Positions 26,450 to 35,036 of a stretch of 64,000 nucleotides of DNA are shown in pieces. Each line of letters begins with the position of its first letter. Position 1 is the first letter of the stretch. This DNA comes from an uncultured Hyphomicrobiales bacterium (GTDB taxonomy: Bacteria; Pseudomonadota; Alphaproteobacteria; Rhizobiales; Rhizobiaceae): the NCBI GenBank assembly GCA_943908365.1, contig CALTTH010000004.1:26726-90725 (forward strand). The letters are read 5' to 3'. Position numbers and translations under genes: made by a program. Under the pieces are notes generated by a model. That model did no database searches and was not told where the DNA came from. It saw only the letters and a program-made list of their open reading frames with translations.

Positions 26450-26677
26450 AACTGACCCCTGGTTGAAGGCTGACGCTATCAAATGAGGGTTTCAGAACAA
26501 TTATGAGCCTAAACGTTTTGTGGCTGAAATTTCTTCAGGGCGTATGATGAGCGTCGCCGTCAGCTGACGCACCTCATACAGCTGCGCCATTTTTTTAATA
26601 CCATCAGCTAGACATGCTGCAAGGTCCGCATGCGAGTGATTGATCGAAGGGGTGTTCACATCCCCCTGGACAAATTT

Positions 26678-26953
26678 TTAGAAGAGCGTCTCATCACCTG
26701 GCCATCGCGGCCCGAGCCCGAACCCTGTCGACAGCCATACTCCGCTCACCTGCAGAGAAGCGGCGATCGTCTCGAGGTGCTCACGACCCGGCTCGCTCCG
26801 GTCATTTTCCCAAGCGCTCCAAACGTCGCTCTCCACGCCGACCATCTTCGCAGCATTATCGAGTGACAGCGCAGATGCATCACGTGCCAACGAGATGCGT
26901 CCTCCGAGCGTGTCGGTATCGGTCAGCGCTTTGTGATTGGTTCCTGGTACCAT
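26678..26953 (-). CDS. Small XRE-family helix-turn-helix regulator
   Basis: A 91-residue protein with one Cro/CI-type HTH domain spanning residues ~18-75: GGRISLARDASALSLDNAAKMVGV, then SDVWSAWENDRSEP (the recognition helix and turn) and LETIAASLQVSGVWLSTG. There is no ligand-binding domain, so it probably acts as a simple DNA-binding dimer. It lies 60 bases downstream of the betaine-transporter binding-protein gene on the same strand, with a strong hairpin between them, so it may be transcribed by partial read-through or on its own. Its target is unknown; the upstream transporter is a guess. Confidence 0.78.
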   Translation of the reverse strand: MVPGTNHKALTDTDTLGGRISLARDASALSLDNAAKMVGVESDVWSAWENDRSEPGREHLETIAASLQVSGVWLSTGFGLGPRWPGDETLF

Positions 26954-26971
26954 ATCCCTACCCCGGCAATG

Positions 26972-27008
26972 ATCCGGCCTCCTCGACTATCGTTTGAGGA
27001 GGCCGGAT
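26972..27008. terminator. Perfect 13-bp stem-loop between proX-like and XRE genes
   Basis: ATCCGGCCTCCTC (26972-26984) pairs with GAGGAGGCCGGAT (26996-27008) around an 11-base loop, 4 bases past the binding-protein stop. There is no T tract on the minus strand, so it may be a partial terminator or an mRNA-stabilising 3' structure. Confidence 0.6.
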
Positions 27009-27012
27009 TTCA

Positions 27013-27912
27013 TTAGCTCTGTTCTCCAACCCAGGCCTTCACCTGATCTGGATGATCCTTAATGTATTTTTCGATCGCGGCCTCGTAGGATGTCTCCTGG
27101 GCTGTGAACATTGCCGCTTCCAGGTCGTTGAGCGGTACCTTCATGCGTGAAAGAAACTCGGCAGCCTTGGGGTTTTCTTCCCTGAATTTCTTCGACGCGA
27201 GGATGTCAACATGCTCCGCCTGACCCAAGGATTCCTTCGGGTCTGTCAGGTAGCGAAGCTTGTACTTTCCAAACATCCAGTGCGGGCTCCAGGACGTTGC
27301 GACGAACCACTTTTCGCTTCGCATCGCCCGGTCAACTGTCGTTAGCATGCCTGCTTCGCTGGAAATCTGCAGCTTGTAGTCGCCAAGGTCATAGTCCTTG
27401 ACGGCCTGCTGTGAAAGGCGGGTCAAACCAGCACCCGGATCAATGCCCTGTATCGTGCCGGACAACTTCTTCTGAACGTCGGGCTTCTTCAGGTCCTCGA
27501 TCGAAGAAATCTCTGCTTCAGGAATATAGGCTGGCACCACCCAACCCAGCTTCGCGCCGTCATAGACTGTGCCAAGCGTTTCGACCTTGTCCTTCACTTT
27601 CGCAAAGTAATCCGCATGGGTTGCTGGCAACCACGCCATCATCATTGCATCGATGTCGCCACGGCTCACGCCTTGGTAAAGTGGGGCGACATCCGTCTGG
27701 ACGAGCTCTACATCCTGGCCAAGCTTTTCCTTGATCAGCTTGGCAGCAAGTTTAGTGACGAACTCAGCGTCGGACCACGGGGCGAAGCCGAGCTTTACGG
27801 TTTTTGCATCTTGCGCCATCGCCGGCGCTGTCGAGCCAAAGAGCACAGCGGCAGCAAAGCCAATGGCGCCACCAAGTGCGGCCCGGCGGGTCGAGGAAAG
27901 TATCTTGAACAT
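27013..27912 (-). CDS. Glycine-betaine/proline-type ABC transporter periplasmic binding protein
   Basis: A 299-residue OpuAC/ProX-family binding protein. A signal peptide is evident (RRAALGGAIGFAAAVLFGSTAPAMA, cleavage near residue 34). The mature domain begins KTVKLGFAPWSDAEFVTKLAA and contains the characteristic VELVQTDVAPLYQGVSRGDIDAMMMAWLPATH. Trp residues in APWSD, AWLP and SWSPHW could form the aromatic cage that binds quaternary ammonium groups. AGGAG lies 5 bases before the ATG. It is the last gene of the ATPase-permease-binding protein operon. Choline, proline betaine, glycine betaine and histidine are all possible substrates in rhizobia (cf. cho, prb, hut systems), so no symbol is given. 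Confidence 0.9.
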   Translation of the reverse strand: MFKILSSTRRAALGGAIGFAAAVLFGSTAPAMAQDAKTVKLGFAPWSDAEFVTKLAAKLIKEKLGQDVELVQTDVAPLYQGVSRGDIDAMMMAWLPATHADYFAKVKDKVETLGTVYDGAKLGWVVPAYIPEAEISSIEDLKKPDVQKKLSGTIQGIDPGAGLTRLSQQAVKDYDLGDYKLQISSEAGMLTTVDRAMRSEKWFVATSWSPHWMFGKYKLRYLTDPKESLGQAEHVDILASKKFREENPKAAEFLSRMKVPLNDLEAAMFTAQETSYEAAIEKYIKDHPDQVKAWVGEQS

Positions 27913-27978
27913 ATGTTCTCCTTTTGGGAGGTTTGAATTTGCGGATTCAGCATCCGCATCATTGGGCGGCGCAGGGGC

Positions 27979-28863
27979 TCAGGCGGTTGCCGGAGACAAT
28001 TCCTTGCGCTCGCTCTTTCTCTTGAAAAGCCCCGACCAAATGGCAGATTGAGGCTTTCCAAGGCTTTGGGTAAGGCGATCGAGGATCACCGCGAGGATGA
28101 CGACAGCAAGACCGCCTTCGAAACCGGTGCCCACGTCGAGACGCTGTATACCGGTGAGAACCGTGTTCCCAATGCCGCCTGCGCCAATCATGGATGCAAT
28201 GACAACCATGGAAAGCGACAGCATAATCGTCTGGTTGATGCCCGCCATGATCGAGGGCATGGCGTTAGGCAACTGAACCTTGAAGAGCAACTGCGAAGGA
28301 GTGCAGCCAAAGGCGTTTCCAGCTTCGATAAACTCTACATGCACCTGGCGAATACCAAGATTGGTGAGCCGCACCACCGGCGGCATGGCGAAGATGACAG
28401 TCGCAATAGCACCAGGTACCGCACCAAGCCCAAAAAACATTGCCGCAGGAATGAGATAGACGAATGCGGGCATGGTTTGCATGAGGTCGAGGACCGGTCG
28501 GACGAGCGCAGCAACGGAATCCTTTCGCGCCATGGCGATCCCAAGCGGAAGCCCGATGATCATAGCCATCAATGTTGACGCTATGACAAGTGACAGCGTT
28601 TCCATCATCGCTGTCCAGAGTCCCATGTGGTCAACGAGCCAAAGCGCAAGTCCAGCTAACACACTAAAAGCTGCGCCGACGCGCCAAAACGACAGAATGA
28701 CAAAGATGAGAATGCCCACAGGCATGGGAATGGCGGTTAGCGTTTCCTGGATGGCACTTGTCACGAACCCGATCACAGTGGCGACGAAGTCCAAGAAGGG
28801 CGAAAAATTGTCCAGAACATAATTGACGACGGCATCGACGCCGTCCCCTATATCGAAATTCAT
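27979..28863 (-). CDS. Betaine-type ABC transporter permease (ProW/OpuAB family)
   Basis: A 294-residue membrane protein with an N-terminal periplasmic/amphipathic region, about six membrane helices and the ProW-type core: GLPLGIAMARKD, LDLMQTMPAFVYLIPAAMFFGLG and ATVIFAMPPVVRLTNLGIRQV. The EAA-like coupling loop is EFIEAGNAFGCTPSQLLFKVQLPNA. It forms the channel for the quaternary-amine or related substrate. ATG 28863 was chosen over a TTG two codons upstream because CCGGAG lies 8 bases before it. It sits between the ATPase and binding-protein genes on the same strand, with gaps of 42 and 66 bases. Confidence 0.92.
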   Translation of the reverse strand: MNFDIGDGVDAVVNYVLDNFSPFLDFVATVIGFVTSAIQETLTAIPMPVGILIFVILSFWRVGAAFSVLAGLALWLVDHMGLWTAMMETLSLVIASTLMAMIIGLPLGIAMARKDSVAALVRPVLDLMQTMPAFVYLIPAAMFFGLGAVPGAIATVIFAMPPVVRLTNLGIRQVHVEFIEAGNAFGCTPSQLLFKVQLPNAMPSIMAGINQTIMLSLSMVVIASMIGAGGIGNTVLTGIQRLDVGTGFEGGLAVVILAVILDRLTQSLGKPQSAIWSGLFKRKSERKELSPATA

Positions 28864-28905
28864 AGTCAAACTCCGGTTGTTGGCCGGTTGGGGGAAATGC
28901 TGAAA

Positions 28906-30138
28906 TCAGTTCGCGCGGTCGAGCGTTTCAAGCAGTGTCGATTTGCTGATGGAGCCGAGGTAGCGCCTGGAGTTGTCGACAACTGGAACCGGCCATGGGC
29001 TCGCAGCGACACGTCCGAGGACGTTCGACAAAGGCTCGTCAGCTGGGATCGGTTCGATCTCGGATAGAAACGCGGCCCTATAGGGGTCCGAATGTCCGGA
29101 ACGCATATTTTCGACGAGCGTGGTCTGGCTAACAACGCCGTGATAGGTTTTGTCACGCCCCAAGATAATTGCGTATTCGCGGTCGAATGTCTTCATTCGC
29201 TCGAGCGCTGCGGCAGCGGTTACACCTTGCCGATCGATGATCGTAACCTGCGTTTTTCGTGCGACGTCGCCGGCCTTGAAGACGTGAGTCACGTCAACGT
29301 TTCTAAAAAAGGAGCGAACGTAGTCGTTTGCCGGGTTCATCACGATTTCGTCTGGCGTGCCGACCTGGACGACATCGCCGTTTTGCATGATGCAGATCCG
29401 GTCACCGATGCGCATCGCCTCGTCGAGGTCGTGGCTGACAAAAACGATGGTTCGGCTGTGCTCTGCCTGAAGGCGGACAAGTTCGTCCTGCATCTCCATG
29501 CGGATCAATGGATCGAGAGCGGAAAACGCCTCATCCATGAGCAGGATTGTGGGTTCACTGGCAAGCGCGCGCGCCAAGCCAACGCGTTGCTTCATCCCCC
29601 CTGAAAGCTGATCGGGCATGCTGTCTGCGTAACCGGCGAGACCGACGGCTTCCAGCGCCAGGAGCGCCTTTGCATTGCGTTCAGCTTCTCCCATACCGGC
29701 AACCTCGAGTCCGAAGGCGGCATTGTTGATCACTGTGCGGTTGGGCAGGAGCGCAAAGGATTGGAATACCATGCTGATATCGCGCCTGCGCACTTCGATC
29801 AGGTCGCGACGTGACATTTTAGTGATATCTCGACCATCGATCTCGATTGAACCCGCCGTGGGCTCGATCAGCCTGTTGAGCAATCGCAGGAGGGTGGACT
29901 TTCCCGAGCCTGAGAGGCCCATGATAACAAAAATTTCGCCGGCTTGAATATCAAAGCTGGCCTTGTTGACGCCAACGGAACATCCAGTTGAGGAGTGGAT
30001 TTCAGTTTTCGTCTTCCCGGCGCGAACCATATCCAGCGCCTTGTCGGTGTCCTCACCGAATATCTTATAGACGTTATTGAGACTGATTTTGGTCGTAACC
30101 GGCGGAGCCAGCGCGTCATTTTCAGTTTGAGAATTCAT
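28906..30138 (-). CDS. Betaine-type ABC transporter ATPase with C-terminal CBS domains (ProV/OpuAA family)
   Basis: A 410-residue ATPase. The N-terminal NVYKIFGEDTDKALDMVRAGK and CSVGVNKASFDIQAGEIFVIMGLSGSGKST are typical of ProV. The LSGGMKQRVGLARALASEP signature and LMDEAFSALDPLIR (Walker B) follow. Residues ~285-405 form paired CBS modules, which in this family sense ionic strength or nucleotides and gate transport. It is the first gene of the three-gene importer operon; the ATG at 30138 follows a 580-base non-coding region that must hold the promoter. Substrate is as for the binding protein. Osmotic or substrate control is likely from the family but not visible here. Confidence 0.93.
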   Translation of the reverse strand: MNSQTENDALAPPVTTKISLNNVYKIFGEDTDKALDMVRAGKTKTEIHSSTGCSVGVNKASFDIQAGEIFVIMGLSGSGKSTLLRLLNRLIEPTAGSIEIDGRDITKMSRRDLIEVRRRDISMVFQSFALLPNRTVINNAAFGLEVAGMGEAERNAKALLALEAVGLAGYADSMPDQLSGGMKQRVGLARALASEPTILLMDEAFSALDPLIRMEMQDELVRLQAEHSRTIVFVSHDLDEAMRIGDRICIMQNGDVVQVGTPDEIVMNPANDYVRSFFRNVDVTHVFKAGDVARKTQVTIIDRQGVTAAAALERMKTFDREYAIILGRDKTYHGVVSQTTLVENMRSGHSDPYRAAFLSEIEPIPADEPLSNVLGRVAASPWPVPVVDNSRRYLGSISKSTLLETLDRAN

Positions 30139-30725
30139 AAATTTAATTCAGCCCAGCATGGAGCAAGGGCATTCTCCTTCTTTATCGCAGTTGGCCCTGA
30201 CAAACTCACGGTTCGACAAGAGCGGGACATCGACAGGATTACAGCTTGTTTGCGACATAACCGCTACTGCAAGCTTTGGAACGAGGGTTCAAATCTGTGA
30301 TAATGCCTTTGCATAAACACTATTCGACCCGAATGAAAATCCGAAGTAGCGAGCGACAAGCTCGCCGATGAGCGCTTCCTAAGACAATTTTTTTCCAATG
30401 TCCATAAAAAAACCTTAAATTTTTTTCGCAAAGAGCGCTAAAGCCGCTCTTTGAATGCGACCATTGACCGAAGGATCAAGACTGCCGGAGCGAAAAAGAG
30501 GGGCTTATCGAACGCACATGACCATCACATTTCGCGACGAATGCAATGAACTTCGATCGGTCAATTTGCGACATTTGATCCTCTGGATTTGCGCATAGAG
30601 CCGGGCAGCTCACCCCAAAGTTCGATACGGTGATCCCTTTCGACTTGAAGCTGCAACGTCGCCATATGGCACAGGCCGTCGCGCACCCTCATTGGCCGCC
30701 CAGCAAGCGAAGCATCCTCTAGAAC
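30139..30725. other. Long intergenic region between two minus-strand transport genes
   Basis: About 590 bases with no supported gene. An AT-rich patch (30388-30427) adjoins a short hairpin AAAGAGCG (30430-30437) / CGCTCTTT (30445-30452). The T run lies on the wrong side for termination in either direction. The promoter of the ProV-type gene must lie in the low-coordinate part. Confidence 0.45.
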
Positions 30726-31538
30726 CTATTGCGCGAAAGCCAACAACCGGCCGCTCGATGGCTGCCGGAGAATATCCATGCGGACATCGAAAATGCGCGC
30801 AAGCTCCTCCACCGTCATGATCTCCTCGGGTGTACCTTGCGCCATCAGGCTGCCGGAATGCAACGCGACCACCCTATCGCAATAGCGCGCGGCCATGTTG
30901 ATGTCGTGCAGAACGGTTATGATGGTGATGCCTTTTTTTCGGCAAAGGTCCCGCGTCAGCGAAAGGACGTCCAGTTGCTGGCCAATATCGAGAGCCGAGA
31001 TGGGTTCGTCGAGTAACAGGCAGGTGGCATCCTGAGCCACGAGCATGGCGAGCCACACACGCTGGCGCTCTCCGCCGGAAAGGCTGTCAACCATCCGCTC
31101 CGCAAACGGCCCAATGCCCGTAAGAGCGATTGCCTCATCGACCTTTGCCTGATCTGACGTGCCGAAGCGTCCGAGCGCTCCGTGCCAGGGATAGCGGCCA
31201 AGCGCGACCAGCTCCTTGACGAGCATGCCGGGCGCAACTGGCGTTCGCTGTGGCAGGTAGGCGAGCCGGCGAGCGAGATCCCGGCCGCCCCAGCTTTCAA
31301 GCGGCTTTCCCTCGAAATGGATTGTGCCTGCACTTGCGGGTTGCTGTCGGCCGATCAGCTTTAGGAGGGTGGATTTGCCGGAGCCATTGTGACCTATCAG
31401 AGCAACTGAGAGACCCGCGGGAATATCGAGCGTTAGCGGTTGGAGTAGGACCCGGCCGTCGACAGCGAAAGTAACATCCTTAAGCGAAACAACAGGCGGA
31501 ACTGCTTCTACGGTATGAGGATCAGCGTTCGTCACCAT
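30726..31538 (-). CDS. Iron-siderophore ABC transporter ATPase (FhuC/FecE family)
   Basis: A 270-residue ATPase of the iron-chelate group. Walker A is GHNGSGKST, followed by the family-typical LARRLAYLPQRTP and LVALGRYPWHG. The signature SLSGGERQRVWLAMLVAQD, Walker B LLLDEPISALDIGQQ and switch His in VLHDINMAARYCD are present. The C-terminal VEELARIFDVRMDIL matches FhuC-type proteins. It is the natural partner of the two-domain permease at 35899, although it is on the opposite strand and divergent from the AraC gene. The 31539-31720 gap, with its 21-bp palindrome, probably carries both promoters. Iron control is inferred. Confidence 0.92.
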   Translation of the reverse strand: MVTNADPHTVEAVPPVVSLKDVTFAVDGRVLLQPLTLDIPAGLSVALIGHNGSGKSTLLKLIGRQQPASAGTIHFEGKPLESWGGRDLARRLAYLPQRTPVAPGMLVKELVALGRYPWHGALGRFGTSDQAKVDEAIALTGIGPFAERMVDSLSGGERQRVWLAMLVAQDATCLLLDEPISALDIGQQLDVLSLTRDLCRKKGITIITVLHDINMAARYCDRVVALHSGSLMAQGTPEEIMTVEELARIFDVRMDILRQPSSGRLLAFAQ

Positions 31539-31678
31539 TGTCGGTCACCCGTCTTGCATGTTTCTCGATCAAGCGGGGTCATGTTTCGTCCATTTGGCAA
31601 CATGGTAACACGCCTGCCCCGATATCGACAGGAACGCGCGCGGCGCGGTCGAGTCCAGGGATTGCAGCTAGTTAGAGA

Positions 31679-31699
31679 ACTTGATAATCATATGCAAGT
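31679..31699. promoter_or_regulatory. 21-bp imperfect palindrome in the divergent siderophore promoter region
   Basis: ACTTG-ataatcatatg-CAAGT, with perfect 5-bp arms and an AT-rich centre including GATAATCATAT. It lies between the ATPase and AraC genes. The look is that of an iron-regulator or AraC/LysR-type operator; identity is not determined. Confidence 0.4.
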
Positions 31700-31720
31700 T
31701 TTACCATGGGGTGCTCAATC

Positions 31721-32602
31721 ATGAATTTCCAGCCACGGATGGAAAACAGGATCGAAGGTTTCTCTGTCGTGGGTGGGCTGCGCCGCCGCTATTGGAACGG
31801 GATAACTGCCGATCTCTGGGATGTCGAGTGCGCCTCCTATGCGGGCGGTCACTATACAGCTCGCGACCCCCGCCTCTTTATCCTTTTGGACCAACAAGGA
31901 CGTGGTCGGTCGAACGTAAAGCTGTCTCCTAAATCGTCCGGCACGCCGCAGGATGGTCGTAGCCCGATTTCCTACATTCCCGCTGACATGGATTTGTGGG
32001 TTGATTTCGCCGATGTGCAATATGTCCGGCACCTCGATATCCATTTCGATGCGGATGTTCTGGTCCAGCGGCTTTCAGAAGAAATTGATCCGAAGAAGCT
32101 ACAGGATCCACAGTTGCTGTTCTTCGACCAACGTGTGCTAACACTCGCGGAACTGATCGCGACCGAACTTACCAATAGCGCGCCACTGAACGATCTCTAT
32201 GGAGACAGCCTTGCGTTGGCCCTCCTGATCGACGTTCTGAAATTGGAAAAGACATCGCCGCGGCGGCGCAGCACTCTTGCGGGATGGCAATTGCGCCGAG
32301 CCACCGATTTCATCAGCGAAAACTGCACCCGCAACATCCGCCTGCAGGAGCTCGCCGAGCTCACCCGAATGTCGCAATCGCATTTCAGCCACTCATTCAA
32401 GGCATCGACTGGTCTGGCGCCGCATGAGTGGCAAATGAGGACCAGGTTGGAGAAGGCAAAGGAACTGCTTTCATTGGATACCCTACCGCTGACTGAGATC
32501 GCAGCTGAGGCCGGATTCTCCGACCAGGCGCATTTCACAAAAGTATTTCGCAAACATCTCGGGACGACGCCAGCACGTTGGCGTAAAGCTCGCCAGTCGT
32601 GA
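31721..32602 (+). CDS. AraC-family transcriptional regulator of the siderophore locus
   Basis: A 293-residue regulator. The N-terminal ~185 residues are a variable, probably beta-barrel sensing domain. The C-terminal ~100 residues hold the two AraC helix-turn-helix motifs: IRLQELAELTRMSQSHFSHS and LTEIAAEAGFSDQAHFTKVF, ending GTTPARWRKARQS. Two starts compete; ATG 31721 has GGGGTG 8 bases upstream, while ATG 31706 has no ribosome site. Its position between the ATPase and the TonB receptor is typical of siderophore-responsive activators such as PchR and RhrA, which act with the iron-siderophore as inducer. Direct repeats between its stop and the receptor gene could be its binding sites. The regulatory role is inferred from context. 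Confidence 0.87.
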   Translation: MNFQPRMENRIEGFSVVGGLRRRYWNGITADLWDVECASYAGGHYTARDPRLFILLDQQGRGRSNVKLSPKSSGTPQDGRSPISYIPADMDLWVDFADVQYVRHLDIHFDADVLVQRLSEEIDPKKLQDPQLLFFDQRVLTLAELIATELTNSAPLNDLYGDSLALALLIDVLKLEKTSPRRRSTLAGWQLRRATDFISENCTRNIRLQELAELTRMSQSHFSHSFKASTGLAPHEWQMRTRLEKAKELLSLDTLPLTEIAAEAGFSDQAHFTKVFRKHLGTTPARWRKARQS

Positions 32603-32608
32603 CCGATG

Positions 32609-32648
32609 TCTAGCAAGCGGCAAATCTGACGCCGTTTCTAGCAGGCGG
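32609..32648 (+). promoter_or_regulatory. Direct repeats upstream of the TonB receptor gene
   Basis: TCTAGCAAGCGG (32609-32620) and TCTAGCAGGCGG (32637-32648), 11 of 12 identical with starts 28 bases apart, lie ~170 bases before the receptor start. AraC-type activators bind direct repeats, so this is a candidate target of the adjacent regulator. Confidence 0.45.
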
Positions 32649-32815
32649 GAGGTGGATTTTTGTAAATTTCCGCTGGCTGTCGTGAGAGATCGCCCAAAAA
32701 CATCCAATTGCTGCAGATCAAGCCAATCCAATCGGGCTAAAGATGAGTTAGTTGCTCACCTATTGCGGGGCCGCATCGAGCTAAGAGGCGGCGAGTTTGT
32801 GTAGTGGGGCACATA

Positions 32816-34963
32816 ATGGACAAGACTCGAAGAGGATTTGGGGCGAGGTTTGAGCTGTGTGGAGTGGCGGTCATCGCCATTTGCTCTACCTGGCCGGCGC
32901 ATGCACAGGAGGCCGCGACCACGCTTGCTCCGATCGTCATCCGCGGAGACCAAGATGCTGAAGGCTCCGTTAAAGGTTACGTCGCGAAGAACTCCTCTAC
33001 CGGTTCGAAGAGCGATACGCCAATTCAGGAAATCCCCCAGGCGGTCTCCGTCATCGGCCGTGAGGAATTGGATGATCGGGGCGTGGTTAACAAGGTGGAT
33101 GAGGCTTTACGCTACACCCCGGGCGTCACGACCCAGCCCTTCGGCAATGATCCCGATACGGACTGGTATTACATTCGCGGTTTTGACGCGAGCCAGACCG
33201 GTGTCTATCTCGATGGGCTCAGCCTCTTTTCCTACGGTTTCGGCAATTTCCAGATCGATCCATTCGCTCTGGAGCGCGTTGAAGTCCTGAAGGGGCCAGC
33301 ATCGGTTCTCTATGGTGGCGCGAATGCGGGCGGTATCGTCAACATGACGAGCAAGCGGCCGACGGATGCCCCCTATTACTACACGGAAGCTGGCGTCAAC
33401 AGTAACGGCAATGGGTATGGCGCCTTCGACATTTCCGACAAGGTCAATGAGGATGGGACGATGCAGTATCGTCTGACCGGCAAGATCGGCGGCGGTGATG
33501 GCTATACGGATTACACGCACGACTTCCGAGGCTTCATCATGCCGCAGCTGACGATCTCGCCTGACGAAGACACGAAACTCACTCTTTGGGCTTCCTATGC
33601 CGGATTGGACCAACTGCACACCGGCAATGGCTTCCTACCCTATGAGGGCACTGTCATCGACCGCGCCGATGTCGGCAAGATTCCACGCCGCTTCTTCCCC
33701 GGCGAACCTGATATTGACACCGGCCGCTACAGCCAGACAATGGCCGGCTATGAACTTAAGCACACCTTCGATGACGGCTGGAAGTTGACCTCCAATCTCC
33801 GTTACGGGCACCTGAACAAGTACGAGCACTTCGTTTACCCGTACCTGTGGGCGTCAGCAACCGAACTGAACCGGATCAACTTCGAGGGCGATACCTCCGC
33901 CGACACGGTCGGATGGGATAACCGGATCGAAAATTCCTTCGATCTGGGCGGCATCGAACACAAGGTCATGCTGGGCGTGGATTACCGCCTTTATCGCATC
34001 GATAATGTCCAGAACTCGGTATTCGGATCCGGTCCTATCGACGTCAACAATCCGGTCTATGGCCAGCCGCAAGCAGCTCCTTCGCCGCTCTACAACGAGA
34101 CGGTGACGATGAACCAGCTCGGCCTTTATGCCCAGGACCAAATCCGCTTCGGTGGCGGCTGGCTGGTGACGCTCAACGGCCGTTACGACGTCGTTCACAC
34201 AGATTTTGACAACAAGCTGACGCCGGCGGGCAGCTTCAAAGATACCGATGGTGCTTGGAGCGGTCGTGCCGGTCTCGCCTACGAGTTCGACAACGGCGTC
34301 ACGCCCTACATAAGTGCCTCAACCTTCTTCAATCCGCTTGTCGGACGCGGGCTGCAAGGTCCGCTGAAGCCGGAGGAAGGCGAACAGTATGAAGCAGGGA
34401 TCAAGTATGTGCCTGAGTTCATGGATGCCTCAATCACGGCCTCGGTGTTCCAGATCAACAAGCGCAATGCCACCGTATCGATCGCGACTGCCCCATTTAC
34501 AGATCAGTTGGGTGGAGCGCAGTCGAGGGGCTTTGAAATCGAAGGCAAGGTCAATGTCGACGAAAATTGGAAGCTGCTTGCGTCCTACGCCTATACCGAC
34601 ACCGAAGTGACCAAAAATGATCCCAATCCAGATCTTGTCGGAAAGTCGCTTTATGTCGTCCCCGAGCATTCAGCGTCTCTCTGGGCAGACTACACCGTGA
34701 CATCTGGGATGCTGGAGGGTGTGAGTATCGGTGCTGGCCTGCGTTACAAGGGCAAGTCCTGGGCAGACGAAGCCAATACAAAGAGCGTCCCCGAATCGAC
34801 CGTTGTCGATGCGGCGATCCGTTACAAGAAGGACGACTGGACCGCGTCGCTCAACGTCACTAACCTCTTCGACAAGACCTATGTGGAGGCCTGCCGCGGT
34901 GAAGGCGCCTGCGGCTACGGCGATGCGCGTACGCTGATGTTCAAAGTTAGCAAAGCTTGGTAA
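32816..34963 (+). CDS. TonB-dependent siderophore receptor
   Basis: A 715-residue outer-membrane receptor. A signal peptide (CGVAVIAICSTWPAHAQ, cleaved near residue 30) precedes a plug domain with the TonB-box-like LAPIVIRG, IPQAVSVIGREEL, VDEALRYTPGV, YIRGFDASQTGVYLDGL and the ERVEVLKGPASVLYGG-ANAGGIVNM signature. The rest is a 22-strand barrel ending in an aromatic residue (VSKAW) for Bam insertion. The layout matches hydroxamate siderophore receptors of the FhuA/FoxA type; the exact ligand is unknown. ATG 32816 (GGGG 7 bases upstream) was chosen over a GTG at 32804. A strong hairpin follows the stop and separates the gene from the binding-protein gene 70 bases on. Confidence 0.93.
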   Translation: MDKTRRGFGARFELCGVAVIAICSTWPAHAQEAATTLAPIVIRGDQDAEGSVKGYVAKNSSTGSKSDTPIQEIPQAVSVIGREELDDRGVVNKVDEALRYTPGVTTQPFGNDPDTDWYYIRGFDASQTGVYLDGLSLFSYGFGNFQIDPFALERVEVLKGPASVLYGGANAGGIVNMTSKRPTDAPYYYTEAGVNSNGNGYGAFDISDKVNEDGTMQYRLTGKIGGGDGYTDYTHDFRGFIMPQLTISPDEDTKLTLWASYAGLDQLHTGNGFLPYEGTVIDRADVGKIPRRFFPGEPDIDTGRYSQTMAGYELKHTFDDGWKLTSNLRYGHLNKYEHFVYPYLWASATELNRINFEGDTSADTVGWDNRIENSFDLGGIEHKVMLGVDYRLYRIDNVQNSVFGSGPIDVNNPVYGQPQAAPSPLYNETVTMNQLGLYAQDQIRFGGGWLVTLNGRYDVVHTDFDNKLTPAGSFKDTDGAWSGRAGLAYEFDNGVTPYISASTFFNPLVGRGLQGPLKPEEGEQYEAGIKYVPEFMDASITASVFQINKRNATVSIATAPFTDQLGGAQSRGFEIEGKVNVDENWKLLASYAYTDTEVTKNDPNPDLVGKSLYVVPEHSASLWADYTVTSGMLEGVSIGAGLRYKGKSWADEANTKSVPESTVVDAAIRYKKDDWTASLNVTNLFDKTYVEACRGEGACGYGDARTLMFKVSKAW

Positions 34964-34988
34964 GCCGAAGCATTCACACATGTTTACT

Positions 34989-35021
34989 AAAGGCTCTCGA
35001 CTTTGCAAGTCGAGGGCCTTT
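34989..35021 (+). terminator. Hairpin between the receptor and binding-protein genes
   Basis: AAAGGCTCTCGACTT pairs with AAGTCGAGGGCCTTT (one mismatch) around a 3-base loop, 25 bases after the receptor stop. It could cut transcription partly, so that the receptor is made in excess over the downstream transporter. Confidence 0.6.
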
Positions 35022-35036
35022 GTGACAGGAGCCACA

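Noticed and set aside
30430..30452. Hairpin AAAGAGCG/CGCTCTTT as an intrinsic terminator
   Set aside because: The T run precedes the stem on the plus strand and becomes an A run after the stem on the minus strand, so it does not fit termination in either direction.
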